From contig JBBCJB010000020.1 of the NCBI GenBank assembly GCA_037190485.1, forward strand, positions 256,134-320,133: a stretch of DNA of 64,000 nucleotides. The letters are read 5' to 3'. How positions within the stretch are numbered: the stretch's first letter is position 1; the number at the start of each line of letters is the position of its first letter. Below the pieces are notes generated by a model that was not told where the DNA came from, searched no databases, and saw only the letters and a program-made list of their open reading frames with translations. Both the position numbers and the translations under genes were made by a program. The DNA comes from Parapedobacter sp037190485. Its GTDB lineage: Bacteria; Bacteroidota; Bacteroidia; Sphingobacteriales; Sphingobacteriaceae. Of this stretch, positions 52,262 through 60,547 are shown in pieces.

Positions 52262-53026
52262 ATGAAAAACATCACCAAACGCCATCAGTTCATTCTTGAA
52301 CGGCTCAAGGATAAGGGACAGATTACCATCCCGGAGTTAATCGATTTCACGCAGGTGTCTGGAGTCACCATCCGGAAGGACCTTAAGTTCCTGGAAGACA
52401 AGGGACTTATCTTTATTACACGTGGGGGCGCATCCCTAACCAACCCTTACACCATTGACAGGCCTATCTACGAAAAAGCGACGATCAATGCCGACCAGAA
52501 AAAAAGGATAGCGCAAGCGGCGGTAAAACTGATTGGTCAAAATGATGCCATCATCATAGGCTCGGGCACCACGGCGTTCGAATTTGCGCACCACCTGCAC
52601 CCCGCCAAGCCCCTCACGGTAATCACCCCCGCGGTCAAGGTTACGATGGAACTCTCCGATCGCCCCAACACCGAAGTCCTTCAGCTCGGCGGCATTATAC
52701 GCCCCAACTCATCTTCGGTGGCAGGTTCGTATGCTGAATATATGCTTGACCGCATATCGTGCGGCGTCTTGTTCATCGGCGTTGATGGCATTGACTTGGA
52801 TTTCGGCTTTTCCATTAGCAACCTCACCGAAGCCAACATCAACCAGAAAATGATCAATGCATCCCAAATCGTTGTCGTACTGGCGGACAGCTCAAAATTC
52901 GGCAAACGCGGCATCGGAAAGATATGTGATTTGGAACAGGTACAATATGTTGTCACGGACGACGGTTTGGCCCCCAATACGCTAAAAGCATTGGAAGAAC
53001 GGGGGGTCAAGGTCATCCTGGCCTAG
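52262..53026 (+). CDS. DeoR/GlpR-family transcriptional regulator
   Basis: A 254-residue regulator with an N-terminal winged helix (RHQFILERLKDKGQITIPELI, then SGVTIRKDLKFLEDKGLI) and a C-terminal DeoR sensor domain (IGQNDAIIIGSGTTAFEFA, FIGVDGIDLDFGF, VVLADSSKFGKRG). DeoR regulators are normally released by phosphorylated sugars, so the products of the two FGGY kinases at 34297-37184 are plausible inducers. ATG at 52262 gives the normal start; an upstream GTG at 52220 adds a non-typical lead. Confidence 0.88.
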   Translation: MKNITKRHQFILERLKDKGQITIPELIDFTQVSGVTIRKDLKFLEDKGLIFITRGGASLTNPYTIDRPIYEKATINADQKKRIAQAAVKLIGQNDAIIIGSGTTAFEFAHHLHPAKPLTVITPAVKVTMELSDRPNTEVLQLGGIIRPNSSSVAGSYAEYMLDRISCGVLFIGVDGIDLDFGFSISNLTEANINQKMINASQIVVVLADSSKFGKRGIGKICDLEQVQYVVTDDGLAPNTLKALEERGVKVILA

Positions 53027-53068
53027 CAAGGTGCGGCCGTAAAACAAAACACGAAGTCCCTTCGCATA

Positions 53069-53084
53069 CCGGCCGCATGGCCGG
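53069..53084 (+). terminator. Possible hairpin terminator after DeoR
   Basis: Perfect CCGGCC-GCAT-GGCCGG hairpin 43 bp after the DeoR stop, between two convergent genes. No T-tract follows, so it may be only a pause site. Confidence 0.35.
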
Positions 53085-53120
53085 CCCATATACGAGGGTC
53101 AAAAATCTCCGAAGCGCAAA

Positions 53121-53906
53121 TTACTGCTCCCTCAGCAAGCGCTGCAAACGCTCCGGCTCATCGGTCGTGATTACGTCCATGCCCATGTCTATGAACTCCC
53201 GCATGTCGTCCTCCGAGTTGACCGTCCAAACGTTCAATACCAATCCCAAGTTTTTGGCCTCTTCCACCCATTCCGGATGTTTGCGGAAAACATTCATGTG
53301 ATAATCCAGGCCATAGAACCCATCCGCATGGGCCTGCGCGGGTGGAACCTCACCGTTCAGGTAAGACACCTTCGCCTCCGGATCAAGTTCGATGATTCGC
53401 TTTGCGGCATCGTAATCAAACAAAATGTATTCGACCTGGGCCTGGGCCCCCAACCGCTTTACGAGGTCTACGGTCAGGTCGGCTGCCTCCACCGACCGCG
53501 CTTTGCCGAGCGCCGAGGGCTTCAATTCGAAAACCAACTTGGTCTCGTTTTGTTTCATCCCTTCCCGGAGGCACGCTTCGGCTGTGGGAATCGACTCGCC
53601 GTTTGGGAGCTTGATCGCCAATAATTCGGCATAGGTAGCCGTAGCGATGTCGACACCCTGATGGTCTTTATCGTGGCAAAGCACCAGTACATCATCTGCC
53701 GTTAGGTGCACGTCAAATTCACTGCCATAGCAACCCAGCTCAATCGCCCGTTTCAAGGACGCGATGGAATTCTGCGGCAGGCCGTCGGCTTTCCAAGCCC
53801 CTCGGTGGGCAATCACGATATTCCGGTCATCACCCATCGTTGCTTCGGCTTCGGGAAAAATGCAGGCCAGAATCGGCAACAAGCAAAAAGTAAACGCTAA
53901 TTTCAT
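53121..53906 (-). CDS. Glycerophosphodiester phosphodiesterase (secreted)
   Basis: A ~261-residue GDPD with a signal peptide (KLAFTFCLLPILACIFPEAEA). Active-site motifs AHRGAWKADGLPQNS (HRG), GSEFDVHLT (E-x-D) and LCHDKDHQG are present, with LDYHMNVF and the closing VWTVNSEDDMREFIDMGMDVITTD typical of the family. ATG 53906 is chosen over one 57 nt upstream to give the signal peptide. It is convergent with the DeoR gene. Confidence 0.88.
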   Translation of the reverse strand: MKLAFTFCLLPILACIFPEAEATMGDDRNIVIAHRGAWKADGLPQNSIASLKRAIELGCYGSEFDVHLTADDVLVLCHDKDHQGVDIATATYAELLAIKLPNGESIPTAEACLREGMKQNETKLVFELKPSALGKARSVEAADLTVDLVKRLGAQAQVEYILFDYDAAKRIIELDPEAKVSYLNGEVPPAQAHADGFYGLDYHMNVFRKHPEWVEEAKNLGLVLNVWTVNSEDDMREFIDMGMDVITTDEPERLQRLLREQ

Positions 53907-54064
53907 TGTCTTGAATCCTGTTATGTGACGGAAATTCGGCAAGATGGCCGAAATCACTTGCAATTATACGAAAGTAATATGAAATTAAAAGAAACAAAAC
54001 AACAACATATTGCTGCCAACTACACCCCGTATCGGACATAAAGGCAATAGCCCAAGAAACCCCA

Positions 54065-54418
54065 TTAGTTTTTACGGCGTACCAACAGCACTTCGTCATT
54101 CTCGAGCAATAGGTATCCATATTCATAGCAAAAACGGTAGTGGATACCTTTGCTCGTTTCATACATATCGGTGATGTAGTCGAAATTGAACCCTTCGTTC
54201 ACCAGCGCCTTCCACTTAATCTTGGTTTTTCCTTCCGGGTTCAGCGTTTCCAATATCCTGCGGTTTCGCTTTAGGATACCATTTACCCTGCGGAGGTAGC
54301 CGCTGTCCTCTACATTGCGCCGGTTGTTGTAATTGCTGCGGCAAGCGTCGTCGCAGAACTTTTTATCCGCGCGGCCGGCCAACGCCGAACCGCAGTCCAA
54401 GCAAGTACGTGTATCCAT
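54065..54418 (-). CDS. Small zinc-ribbon protein, function unknown
   Basis: A 117-residue protein with an N-terminal metal-binding motif: CLDCGSALAGRADKKFC then DDACR (C-x2-C-x13-C-x3-C), followed by a basic helical region (YLRRVNGILKRNRRILETL) and a beta-rich end. It looks like a nucleic-acid-binding or rRNA-associated small protein conserved in Bacteroidota (recollection), but no function is known. It lies 37 bp downstream of the phage-repressor-like gene. Confidence 0.6.
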   Translation of the reverse strand: MDTRTCLDCGSALAGRADKKFCDDACRSNYNNRRNVEDSGYLRRVNGILKRNRRILETLNPEGKTKIKWKALVNEGFNFDYITDMYETSKGIHYRFCYEYGYLLLENDEVLLVRRKN

Positions 54419-54455
54419 GGGTAGCTGATTTGGATGCCAAGGTACGATTTTTTGG

Positions 54456-54866
54456 TTACGGTTGGCGGTTCATCAGGTCGATTTGTGCTTCCAATGCCGC
54501 GATGGCCTTTTCCTGCGCAGCGATCGCTTTTTCCTGCGCGCGGATAGTGAATCGCAAACCATCGACAATTGTCTCTAATCCGAGACTGTCCGTTGCCGAC
54601 GGACCTGATTCGTCTTTCGCTGCATAGCCACCGGCTTCGCTTTGCGCCAAAAACATCGACCCTTTGCCCGTCAGTAGCCATGCCGCGCTGAGTCTTTCGT
54701 CGCTTTGAAGCACCTTCCGCAGTATGGTTTCGCCCAAATCTCCGTTCCGTTGCCGGGTCGTATTGAGGTAACCGTTTGAAATCCCCACTTCCTTTTCGAA
54801 GCGCGTATGCCGCGTCTTCCGTCTTTCCAAGTACTCAAATAACCGATGTATCGCCTTCTGTTCCAA
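54456..54866 (-). CDS. Phage-repressor-like HTH protein with coiled-coil tail
   Basis: A 136-residue protein. Residues 1-70 form an HTH/CI-like DNA-binding domain (RRKTRHTRFEKEVGISNGYL, then LSAAWLLTGKGSMFL), with no S24 peptidase domain. The C-terminal part is a short coiled coil with an exact internal repeat (AQEKAIA-AQEKAIA-ALEAQID) encoded by a 21-bp tandem repeat. It probably dimerises and represses the divergent transcript. No integrase or phage structural genes are nearby. Confidence 0.75.
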   Translation of the reverse strand: MEQKAIHRLFEYLERRKTRHTRFEKEVGISNGYLNTTRQRNGDLGETILRKVLQSDERLSAAWLLTGKGSMFLAQSEAGGYAAKDESGPSATDSLGLETIVDGLRFTIRAQEKAIAAQEKAIAALEAQIDLMNRQP

Positions 54867-54928
54867 TCGTTATCGAAAAATTATAGATAAAAGTATACAA
54901 AAATCGCCTTAAAATAAAATATTGTTTA

Positions 54929-54936
54929 TACATTTG
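54929..54936 (+). promoter_or_regulatory. -7 element TACATTTG upstream of the orphan pair
   Basis: A TAnnTTTG match ending 4 nt before an ATG at 54941 and ~100 nt before the ATG at 55038. It is divergent from the HTH gene, so probably the target of that regulator. Confidence 0.45.
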
Positions 54937-55037
54937 CCGCATGAACAACAAGCACTTGCCGGCTATCAATGCCGTGCAAAAACGACAGCCGAATGAAACA
55001 AAAATAGTGAATGTCATTCGGTTTCGTGCGATAAAAC

Positions 55038-55265
55038 ATGAACGAAAATGCCATGACCATCGTCAAGAAGAAAACGAAAGCCCATCACGAAAACCCCACA
55101 AAAGACCATGTCGTCACCAATCTTATCCGGATTACCGATTATGACGACGCCAAAATCGCCGCGTTGACCGACTCAGGCGCAGCACATGTGGCCCGCATCC
55201 GCAGGCAATTGCGCAAGGCCAGTCAAAAAGACAACCGATCACCGATAGCACCACGAAAACCATGA
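55038..55265 (+). CDS. Small unknown protein (first of coupled pair)
   Basis: A 75-residue basic protein (MNENAMTIVKKKTKAHHEN at the start, then DYDDAKIAALTDSGAAHVARIRRQLRKASQ), no recognised family. Its TGA stop overlaps the ATG of the next gene (ATGA), so it is translationally coupled. An alternative reading from an ATG at 54941 in another frame cannot be excluded. Distinct small module divergent from the HTH regulator. Confidence 0.5.
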   Translation: MNENAMTIVKKKTKAHHENPTKDHVVTNLIRITDYDDAKIAALTDSGAAHVARIRRQLRKASQKDNRSPIAPRKP

Positions 55266-55942
55266 AAGACATGAACCATGCAGTATTCCGGTTCCTTGAC
55301 GGAGCCGCCTACCGAGCCTTCCTGATCTGGACCACCGTTGCCAAACAGCACATTGCCGGATTGGAGATTCCCGAGATGGATGGCGATGCGGTGACCGCTG
55401 ATTTCCACGATGCCGTACAAGGCGCATTGACGTCTGCATGGAAGACGTACGGCCACCCGGTAGCGGTCGGGGCCGAACCCCGCTTCAAGGAACATGTACA
55501 GGGGTATGTGGCTGGCGAACTCGGGCTGGTCTGGTCGTACCGCTATTTGCCGCCGCCACCTTTCCTCGACTATCTGCTGTGGCTTAAGGCCTTCGTGATA
55601 TTGGGGCAATTGCACGGGCAGACCCGTGCTTGGGCAAATCGGCTATTCGTTACCCTTAAGCAATGCCATCCCACGTTGGGACTGAACCTATCCACGGCCG
55701 AGGCGTTTCCGCGAGACGGAGACTACGCCGCCCATTGCGCCGTTTCCGACTTGCAAGCAGATAACAACTGGATCAATTTCATGGCCCTATTCGAGCGGTA
55801 TTTCGCAGCGGACGTATCGTGCTTGACCCAACAGTTCTGCCAAATCGACTTTCCGAAACAGGCTACCCTCTTGTCGGATGATCAATTGGACAAACTCCTG
55901 CAGCTTGATCCGACACAGGTGCCTCCGAACGCGGATGCATAA
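55262..55942 (+). CDS. Unknown 226-residue protein (second of coupled pair)
   Basis: No family recognised. It is cytoplasmic by composition (no signal peptide), with aromatic-rich segments such as WTTVAKQHIAGLEI and VWSYRYLPPPPFLDYLLWL and a C-terminal helical region. The gene pairs with the small basic ORF upstream and is followed by a hairpin terminator. The regulator-small protein-larger orphan layout recalls defence or stress modules, but nothing in the sequence identifies it as one. Confidence 0.55.
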   Translation: MKDMNHAVFRFLDGAAYRAFLIWTTVAKQHIAGLEIPEMDGDAVTADFHDAVQGALTSAWKTYGHPVAVGAEPRFKEHVQGYVAGELGLVWSYRYLPPPPFLDYLLWLKAFVILGQLHGQTRAWANRLFVTLKQCHPTLGLNLSTAEAFPRDGDYAAHCAVSDLQADNNWINFMALFERYFAADVSCLTQQFCQIDFPKQATLLSDDQLDKLLQLDPTQVPPNADA

Positions 55943-56062
55943 ACCGGCTACTTCAAAACCGACAATGAGTTGCGCGCTTCCCGTAAGGTGACGGCAAACC
56001 GCAGAGACCATCCGCCTAACCTAGTCAAACAAGTTCCCAGCCACATCGCTACCCAACTACGG

Positions 56063-56121
56063 AGTCAAACGATTGCGCAGATTACGCAACCGTTTGACTG
56101 GCTTATTTATTTTTTATTTTA
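56063..56121 (+). terminator. Strong hairpin terminator after the orphan pair
   Basis: AGTCAAACG (56063-56071) pairs with CGTTTGACT (56091-56099), with an inner TTGCG/CGCAA (56073-56077/56085-56089) and a 7-nt loop; T-rich sequence follows from 56102. Confidence 0.8.
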
Positions 56122-56206
56122 AACTAAATACATGATAATTGTCCTAACGAAGGCTTACCAATTAGTCTACCGGAGATACAATTGAGGTCAATATTTTAAA
56201 GCTTTA

Positions 56207-56224
56207 CCTTGTTTGGGAACAAGG
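56207..56224 (+). promoter_or_regulatory. Inverted repeat before the HGSNAT-like gene
   Basis: CCTTGTT (56207-56213), loop TGGG, AACAAGG (56218-56224): 7-bp perfect repeat about 37 nt before the ATG at 56261. Candidate operator, or leader hairpin, for the second SusCD locus. Confidence 0.4.
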
Positions 56225-56260
56225 AAGATTTAGGTTTTTGGTAAACAATGCGTACCTAGT

Positions 56261-57367
56261 ATGGAAAATAAAAATTCGTCCAACCGCATATTGTCTCTCG
56301 ACGTCACCCGGGGATTGATCATGATCCTCTTGGCAGCCGAAAGCTGCAGGGTCTACTTGTCCTTAAACAAAGCGTTTCCAGACGGGTGGGCAAACGTCTT
56401 GATCGGTCAATTCTTCCACCATGAATGGCATGGGCTGACCTTCTGGGATCTTGTGCAACCCACCTTCATGCTGATTGCTGGCTCGTCCTTATATATATCG
56501 TGGATACGACGACGCGACAAAGGGATAACCTATGTCGAAAATTTCAAGAGCGTTGCCTGGCGTTCGCTGAAATTGTTCTTGTGCGGCGTTGGCCTACATT
56601 GCGTATATTCAGGCAAACTGGTGTGGGAATTGTGGAATGTACTTACACAGCTCGCTTTTACGACGTTGATCGCTTATTCGATCATCAGGTGGTCTGTAAC
56701 GAAACAGTTTGTGGTTAGCCTCCTGTTGCTTGTCGTTACGGAATTGCTTTACCGCTTGGTACTGGCACCCGGGTACGACCAGCCATTTGTCAAAGGGGAG
56801 AATTTCGGCGCCTATTTCGATATGCTCATCATGGGCAAACACAATTCGGGCGGATGGGCGGCCATCAACATCATACCGACGGCAACCCACACCATCTGGG
56901 GTGTATTGGTGGGCAAACTATTGATCAGCGAAAAGACCATGCAACAGAAAATCGCCTACCTCATCTATTGGGGGATAGGCTGCCTGGCGTTAGGCTATGC
57001 AATCGATTGGACGGGGATCACGCCCATCATCAAGCGCATTTCCACCAGTTCATTCGTCATTGTCTCCGGAGGGTACGTGTTGCTGATGGTTGCCTTCCTA
57101 TCCTGGCTGGTAGACCTTAAACAATGGAATCGGTATGCATGGATCATCGTCGTGGTGGGCATGAACCCCATTTTCATCTACCTGTTTTTTGAAACCGTGG
57201 GCAAGCAATGGCTCAACGGCGTGGTTAACATATTCGTTGGCGGGCCCTTCGAATTGATGGGCATCGCCGGAACGGGCAGCGCGGTGTTGGTCGCGCTGGC
57301 CACACTGGCCGTCGAGTGGTATATCTGCTACTGGCTTTACAAACGAAAAATATTTTTCAAGCTCTGA
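56261..57367 (+). CDS. HGSNAT/DUF5009-like membrane acyltransferase
   Basis: A 368-residue protein with about ten membrane segments. The start RILSLDVTRGLIMILLAAES, the helix LTFWDLVQPTFMLIAG and PTATHTIWGVLVGKLL are typical of the heparan-alpha-glucosaminide N-acetyltransferase (DUF5009/DUF1624) family, which moves acetyl groups across the membrane to amino sugars. In Bacteroidota such proteins commonly lie next to glycan-use genes. It precedes SusC/SusD and may share the pathway. Divergence from lysosomal enzymes is large, so the substrate is uncertain. Confidence 0.85.
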   Translation: MENKNSSNRILSLDVTRGLIMILLAAESCRVYLSLNKAFPDGWANVLIGQFFHHEWHGLTFWDLVQPTFMLIAGSSLYISWIRRRDKGITYVENFKSVAWRSLKLFLCGVGLHCVYSGKLVWELWNVLTQLAFTTLIAYSIIRWSVTKQFVVSLLLLVVTELLYRLVLAPGYDQPFVKGENFGAYFDMLIMGKHNSGGWAAINIIPTATHTIWGVLVGKLLISEKTMQQKIAYLIYWGIGCLALGYAIDWTGITPIIKRISTSSFVIVSGGYVLLMVAFLSWLVDLKQWNRYAWIIVVVGMNPIFIYLFFETVGKQWLNGVVNIFVGGPFELMGIAGTGSAVLVALATLAVEWYICYWLYKRKIFFKL

Positions 57368-57508
57368 TCCGGATCGGGGCCTCCACATAAAACTACGACG
57401 TTCTTATTCGGTCGGGTATGCCCATCAGTTCGCCGCACGCGCTTGCCGTCGGGAAATCGCATGGGTAACGGTGTATCGCATCATTCATTAACCCTTCATT
57501 TCTTAAGT

Positions 57509-60500
57509 ATGAAAATAAAAATTCCAAAAAAAATGCAGATCGTTTGCCTGGGGTTGTTACTGCTTAGTGGCGCAGTAAAGGCCCAACAGGTTACGGGCAG
57601 GGTCGTTGACGCCGGCAATGAACCCTTGGCAAATGTCACGATCGTCGTGCAAGGCACGCAGCAAGGCACAACCACGAATGCCACGGGCATGTACACATTG
57701 GGTAACGTACAGCCCTCATCCGTTTTGGTTTTCTCCTCGGTCGGGTATACCCCCAAAGAGGAAGTGGTAGGCAACCGCACCACCATCAACGTGGTATTGG
57801 AGGAGCTAACCACCACGCTAGACGATGTGGTGGTGGTTGGGTATACGTCCGTAAGAAGGAGTTCACTGACAAGCTCGGTCGTTACGCTACAAAGCGATGC
57901 CATTACAGACAATGTTACGCATGACCTAGGGTCGCGGCTGCAAGGCAAGGTCGCCGGGCTCACGGTCACGAACAGCAGCGGTGCGCCCGGCTCGTCCGCA
58001 CAACTGCGCATCAGGGGTATCGGTACGATTACCGCCGGCCAAAGCCCATTGGTTGTCGTTGACGGTATTCCCGGTGGCACGTATGACCCCAACGATGTCG
58101 AAACGGTCACCGTCTTGAAAGATGTGGGGTCGACGGCCATATACGGTGCCGACGGTGCCAACGGCGTCATCGTGATTACGACCAAGCATGGCCGTCGTGA
58201 CCAAGCCCCCGAAGTCAATTTCAGGGCCAACGTTGCCAGCACCAACGCACTGTTTGGCAGGTTCCAGCCCATGGATGGCGCGGAGCTCTATGACCTTTGG
58301 ACAACATGGGGCATCCCTAATTTCGAATCGAACTATCCCCAGTCACTTCGCCAGCAGAACTACGATTGGCTCAATAATACATTCAAACCGGGCAATGCGC
58401 AGGAGTACAACGCATCCATTCGGGGAGGGACTAAAAATACGTCCTATATGGCCAGCGTCAACCATTACAACCAGAAAGGCACGATGCCCGGCACCAGTTT
58501 CAGGCGCAACAACATCCGCATGAATTTCAACGTGCAGGTCGCCCCCAAATTCGATGTCAGCATCCGCATGAACATGCGCGAAAACAAGACGGAAAACCTA
58601 TGGTCATATACCTTTAGTGAAATGGCCTATCGCGGTATCCCTTGGGATAACCCGTTCGATGCTTCGGGCAATGCGATTGATATATCCGGCACGCCGGTGG
58701 GCGAAAAGACGTGGTACTACGCAAATCGGCAAAACCCTTGGCATGGCATGCAATACAACTACGATCGCGAAGGCGGCACGAACATGAATGTCGATGCCGT
58801 GCTGAACTGGCAGGTCCTCCCGTGGCTAACGGCCACCAACACCACGCGCATGGGTAGGTCACAGGGCTGGAACAAGGTTTACTACGATGCACGCGACGCC
58901 AGCCAGACCTGGAACGGCATCACACAGGGCAGTCGCGTCGAAGACGAAGCGACTTATCCCTTGGGCAGCTACACCAATACGACATTGCTCAAGACGCTGC
59001 ACGACATCGGCGACCATCACCTAGCCGGGCTCGTGGGCTATGAATTCGGCAAATCGGACGGCACCTACGGTTTTGGTGTCACGGCCGAACAGCAGCCTAC
59101 CGGTATGGACGTGGCCTCCGCGGGAGCCGCATCAACCATGCGAGCCCTGGATGGGTATGCCACGCCAAGTGCAGGTTGGTCTGCATTCTCGCAAATCAAC
59201 TATGCGTTCGCCAACAAGTACCTAGCCAGTGTCTCATTCCGTGCCGATGCCAACAGCCGTTTCGCTCCCGGCAAACGCGTGGGCTACTTCCCCGCTGCCA
59301 GCGCAGGCTGGGTTGTTTCCAATGAAGGCTTCCTGGCAGGCAACGACATCCTGACATTCCTGAAACTACGGGGAAGTTACGGCCTGACCGGCAATTCGAA
59401 CATCGGGGATTTCGTATACCTGGACGCCTACACGTTTTCAGGGGTGACCTACCTCGGTGTGCCGGGGGCGCAGCCCACCCGTCTCGCCAATCCCGACCTG
59501 GGTTGGGAGTCCGCCACGATGGCGTCGGCGGGAATAGACTTCGTGTTCTTCAAATGGCTGGAGGGCAGCATCGATGTTTATAAAAACCGAAACGAAAACC
59601 TGCTTTTCGCCGCGCCTGTAGCGCCGAGCACCGGATTCTACAGCTATACGCGAAACATTGGAGAAGTGAGCAACAGGGGACTCGAAATCGCGCTCACCAG
59701 CACGAACCTCAATAAAAACAGCTGGAAATGGAGCACGTCATTCAATATCGGTTTCAACAAGAATACGGTTGAAAAGCTGCCGAGCGATGAACCGGGACAG
59801 CCCGGCAAGCCCATCATGGTCGGTTCGGCAGACGCTGCCCGCCAACGCATGGAAGAGGGCAAAGAACTCTACGGATGGTACATGCAGGAATGGCGTGGCG
59901 TCGATCCGGATAATGGCGATCCGCTTTGGACGGCCGAAGATGGCGGCGTAACGAATGACTATGCGAGCGCCAAAGTAGATTGGCTGGGCTCGTCGCCCAA
60001 CCCAAAATTCTCCGGCGGCCTGCAAAACACGGTCTCATTCAAAGGCTTCTCATTCGGTGCCAACATTTTCTTCCTTTACGGCAACACGATTTACAACGGG
60101 GCGCGCGGATCCATGGACAACGATGGTCGCCAGGCGCAATACAATCAACTATCGATCGACAATGGCTTGGGGTGGAGTCGGTGGGAGAAACCGGGCGATA
60201 TCGCCACGCACCCACTACCCGTATATGGGGGCAACAAAAATTCGGCGAGTGCCTCTTCCCGCTACCTCGAAGACGGCAGTTTCCTGCGGTTGCGCAACGT
60301 GAATGTCGGGTATGACTTCTCAAAGACGTTGTTGCGCGATCTGGGCGTGAGCAACGCCCGCGTATTCCTGTCTGCCGATAACCTATGGACCTTCAGTAAA
60401 TTTTCCGGCGCTGACCCCGAAACCAACCTCAGCGCGAGTGGGATCAATGACGTTGCGGGCAGCGTGAACTGGATCTACCCGGTGAACCGCACGTTCTCAT

Positions 60501-60523
60501 TGGGTATTGAAATGAAATTTTGA
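57509..60523 (+). CDS. SusC/RagA-family TonB-linked outer-membrane transporter (second)
   Basis: A ~1004-residue transporter. Signal peptide to AQQ, carboxypeptidase-like domain (VTGRVVDAGNEPLANVTI), TonB-box region DDVVVVGYTSVRRSSLTSSV, plug and barrel ending SLGIEMKF. Only ~31% length-matched segments look like the first SusC (impression only), so it serves a different ligand. ATG 57509 gives the signal peptide; an upstream in-frame ATG adds an implausible leader. The partner SusD begins 24 bp later. Confidence 0.92.
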   Translation: MKIKIPKKMQIVCLGLLLLSGAVKAQQVTGRVVDAGNEPLANVTIVVQGTQQGTTTNATGMYTLGNVQPSSVLVFSSVGYTPKEEVVGNRTTINVVLEELTTTLDDVVVVGYTSVRRSSLTSSVVTLQSDAITDNVTHDLGSRLQGKVAGLTVTNSSGAPGSSAQLRIRGIGTITAGQSPLVVVDGIPGGTYDPNDVETVTVLKDVGSTAIYGADGANGVIVITTKHGRRDQAPEVNFRANVASTNALFGRFQPMDGAELYDLWTTWGIPNFESNYPQSLRQQNYDWLNNTFKPGNAQEYNASIRGGTKNTSYMASVNHYNQKGTMPGTSFRRNNIRMNFNVQVAPKFDVSIRMNMRENKTENLWSYTFSEMAYRGIPWDNPFDASGNAIDISGTPVGEKTWYYANRQNPWHGMQYNYDREGGTNMNVDAVLNWQVLPWLTATNTTRMGRSQGWNKVYYDARDASQTWNGITQGSRVEDEATYPLGSYTNTTLLKTLHDIGDHHLAGLVGYEFGKSDGTYGFGVTAEQQPTGMDVASAGAASTMRALDGYATPSAGWSAFSQINYAFANKYLASVSFRADANSRFAPGKRVGYFPAASAGWVVSNEGFLAGNDILTFLKLRGSYGLTGNSNIGDFVYLDAYTFSGVTYLGVPGAQPTRLANPDLGWESATMASAGIDFVFFKWLEGSIDVYKNRNENLLFAAPVAPSTGFYSYTRNIGEVSNRGLEIALTSTNLNKNSWKWSTSFNIGFNKNTVEKLPSDEPGQPGKPIMVGSADAARQRMEEGKELYGWYMQEWRGVDPDNGDPLWTAEDGGVTNDYASAKVDWLGSSPNPKFSGGLQNTVSFKGFSFGANIFFLYGNTIYNGARGSMDNDGRQAQYNQLSIDNGLGWSRWEKPGDIATHPLPVYGGNKNSASASSRYLEDGSFLRLRNVNVGYDFSKTLLRDLGVSNARVFLSADNLWTFSKFSGADPETNLSASGINDVAGSVNWIYPVNRTFSLGIEMKF

Positions 60524-60547
60524 TGCATCTGATTAATGACTTATAGC

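Larger units (their letters stand above)
55943..56260. other. Intergenic region with terminator and inverted repeat
   Basis: About 320 bp with no gene. It holds the terminator-like hairpin at 56063-56099 and, closer to the next gene, an inverted repeat CCTTGTT-TGGG-AACAAGG (56207-56224). A TACCTTG -7-like sequence overlaps the latter. Confidence 0.5.

Noticed and set aside
54941..55144. A 68-aa frame starting 4 nt after a -7 element
   Set aside because: Its start fits the leaderless pattern, but most of the product is histidine/arginine/lysine rich and overlaps the better 55038-55265 gene; I leave it as an open question.
57496..58272. A 258-aa - strand frame inside the second SusC
   Set aside because: It is antisense to the plug domain; the product is threonine/valine/serine rich with no domain.
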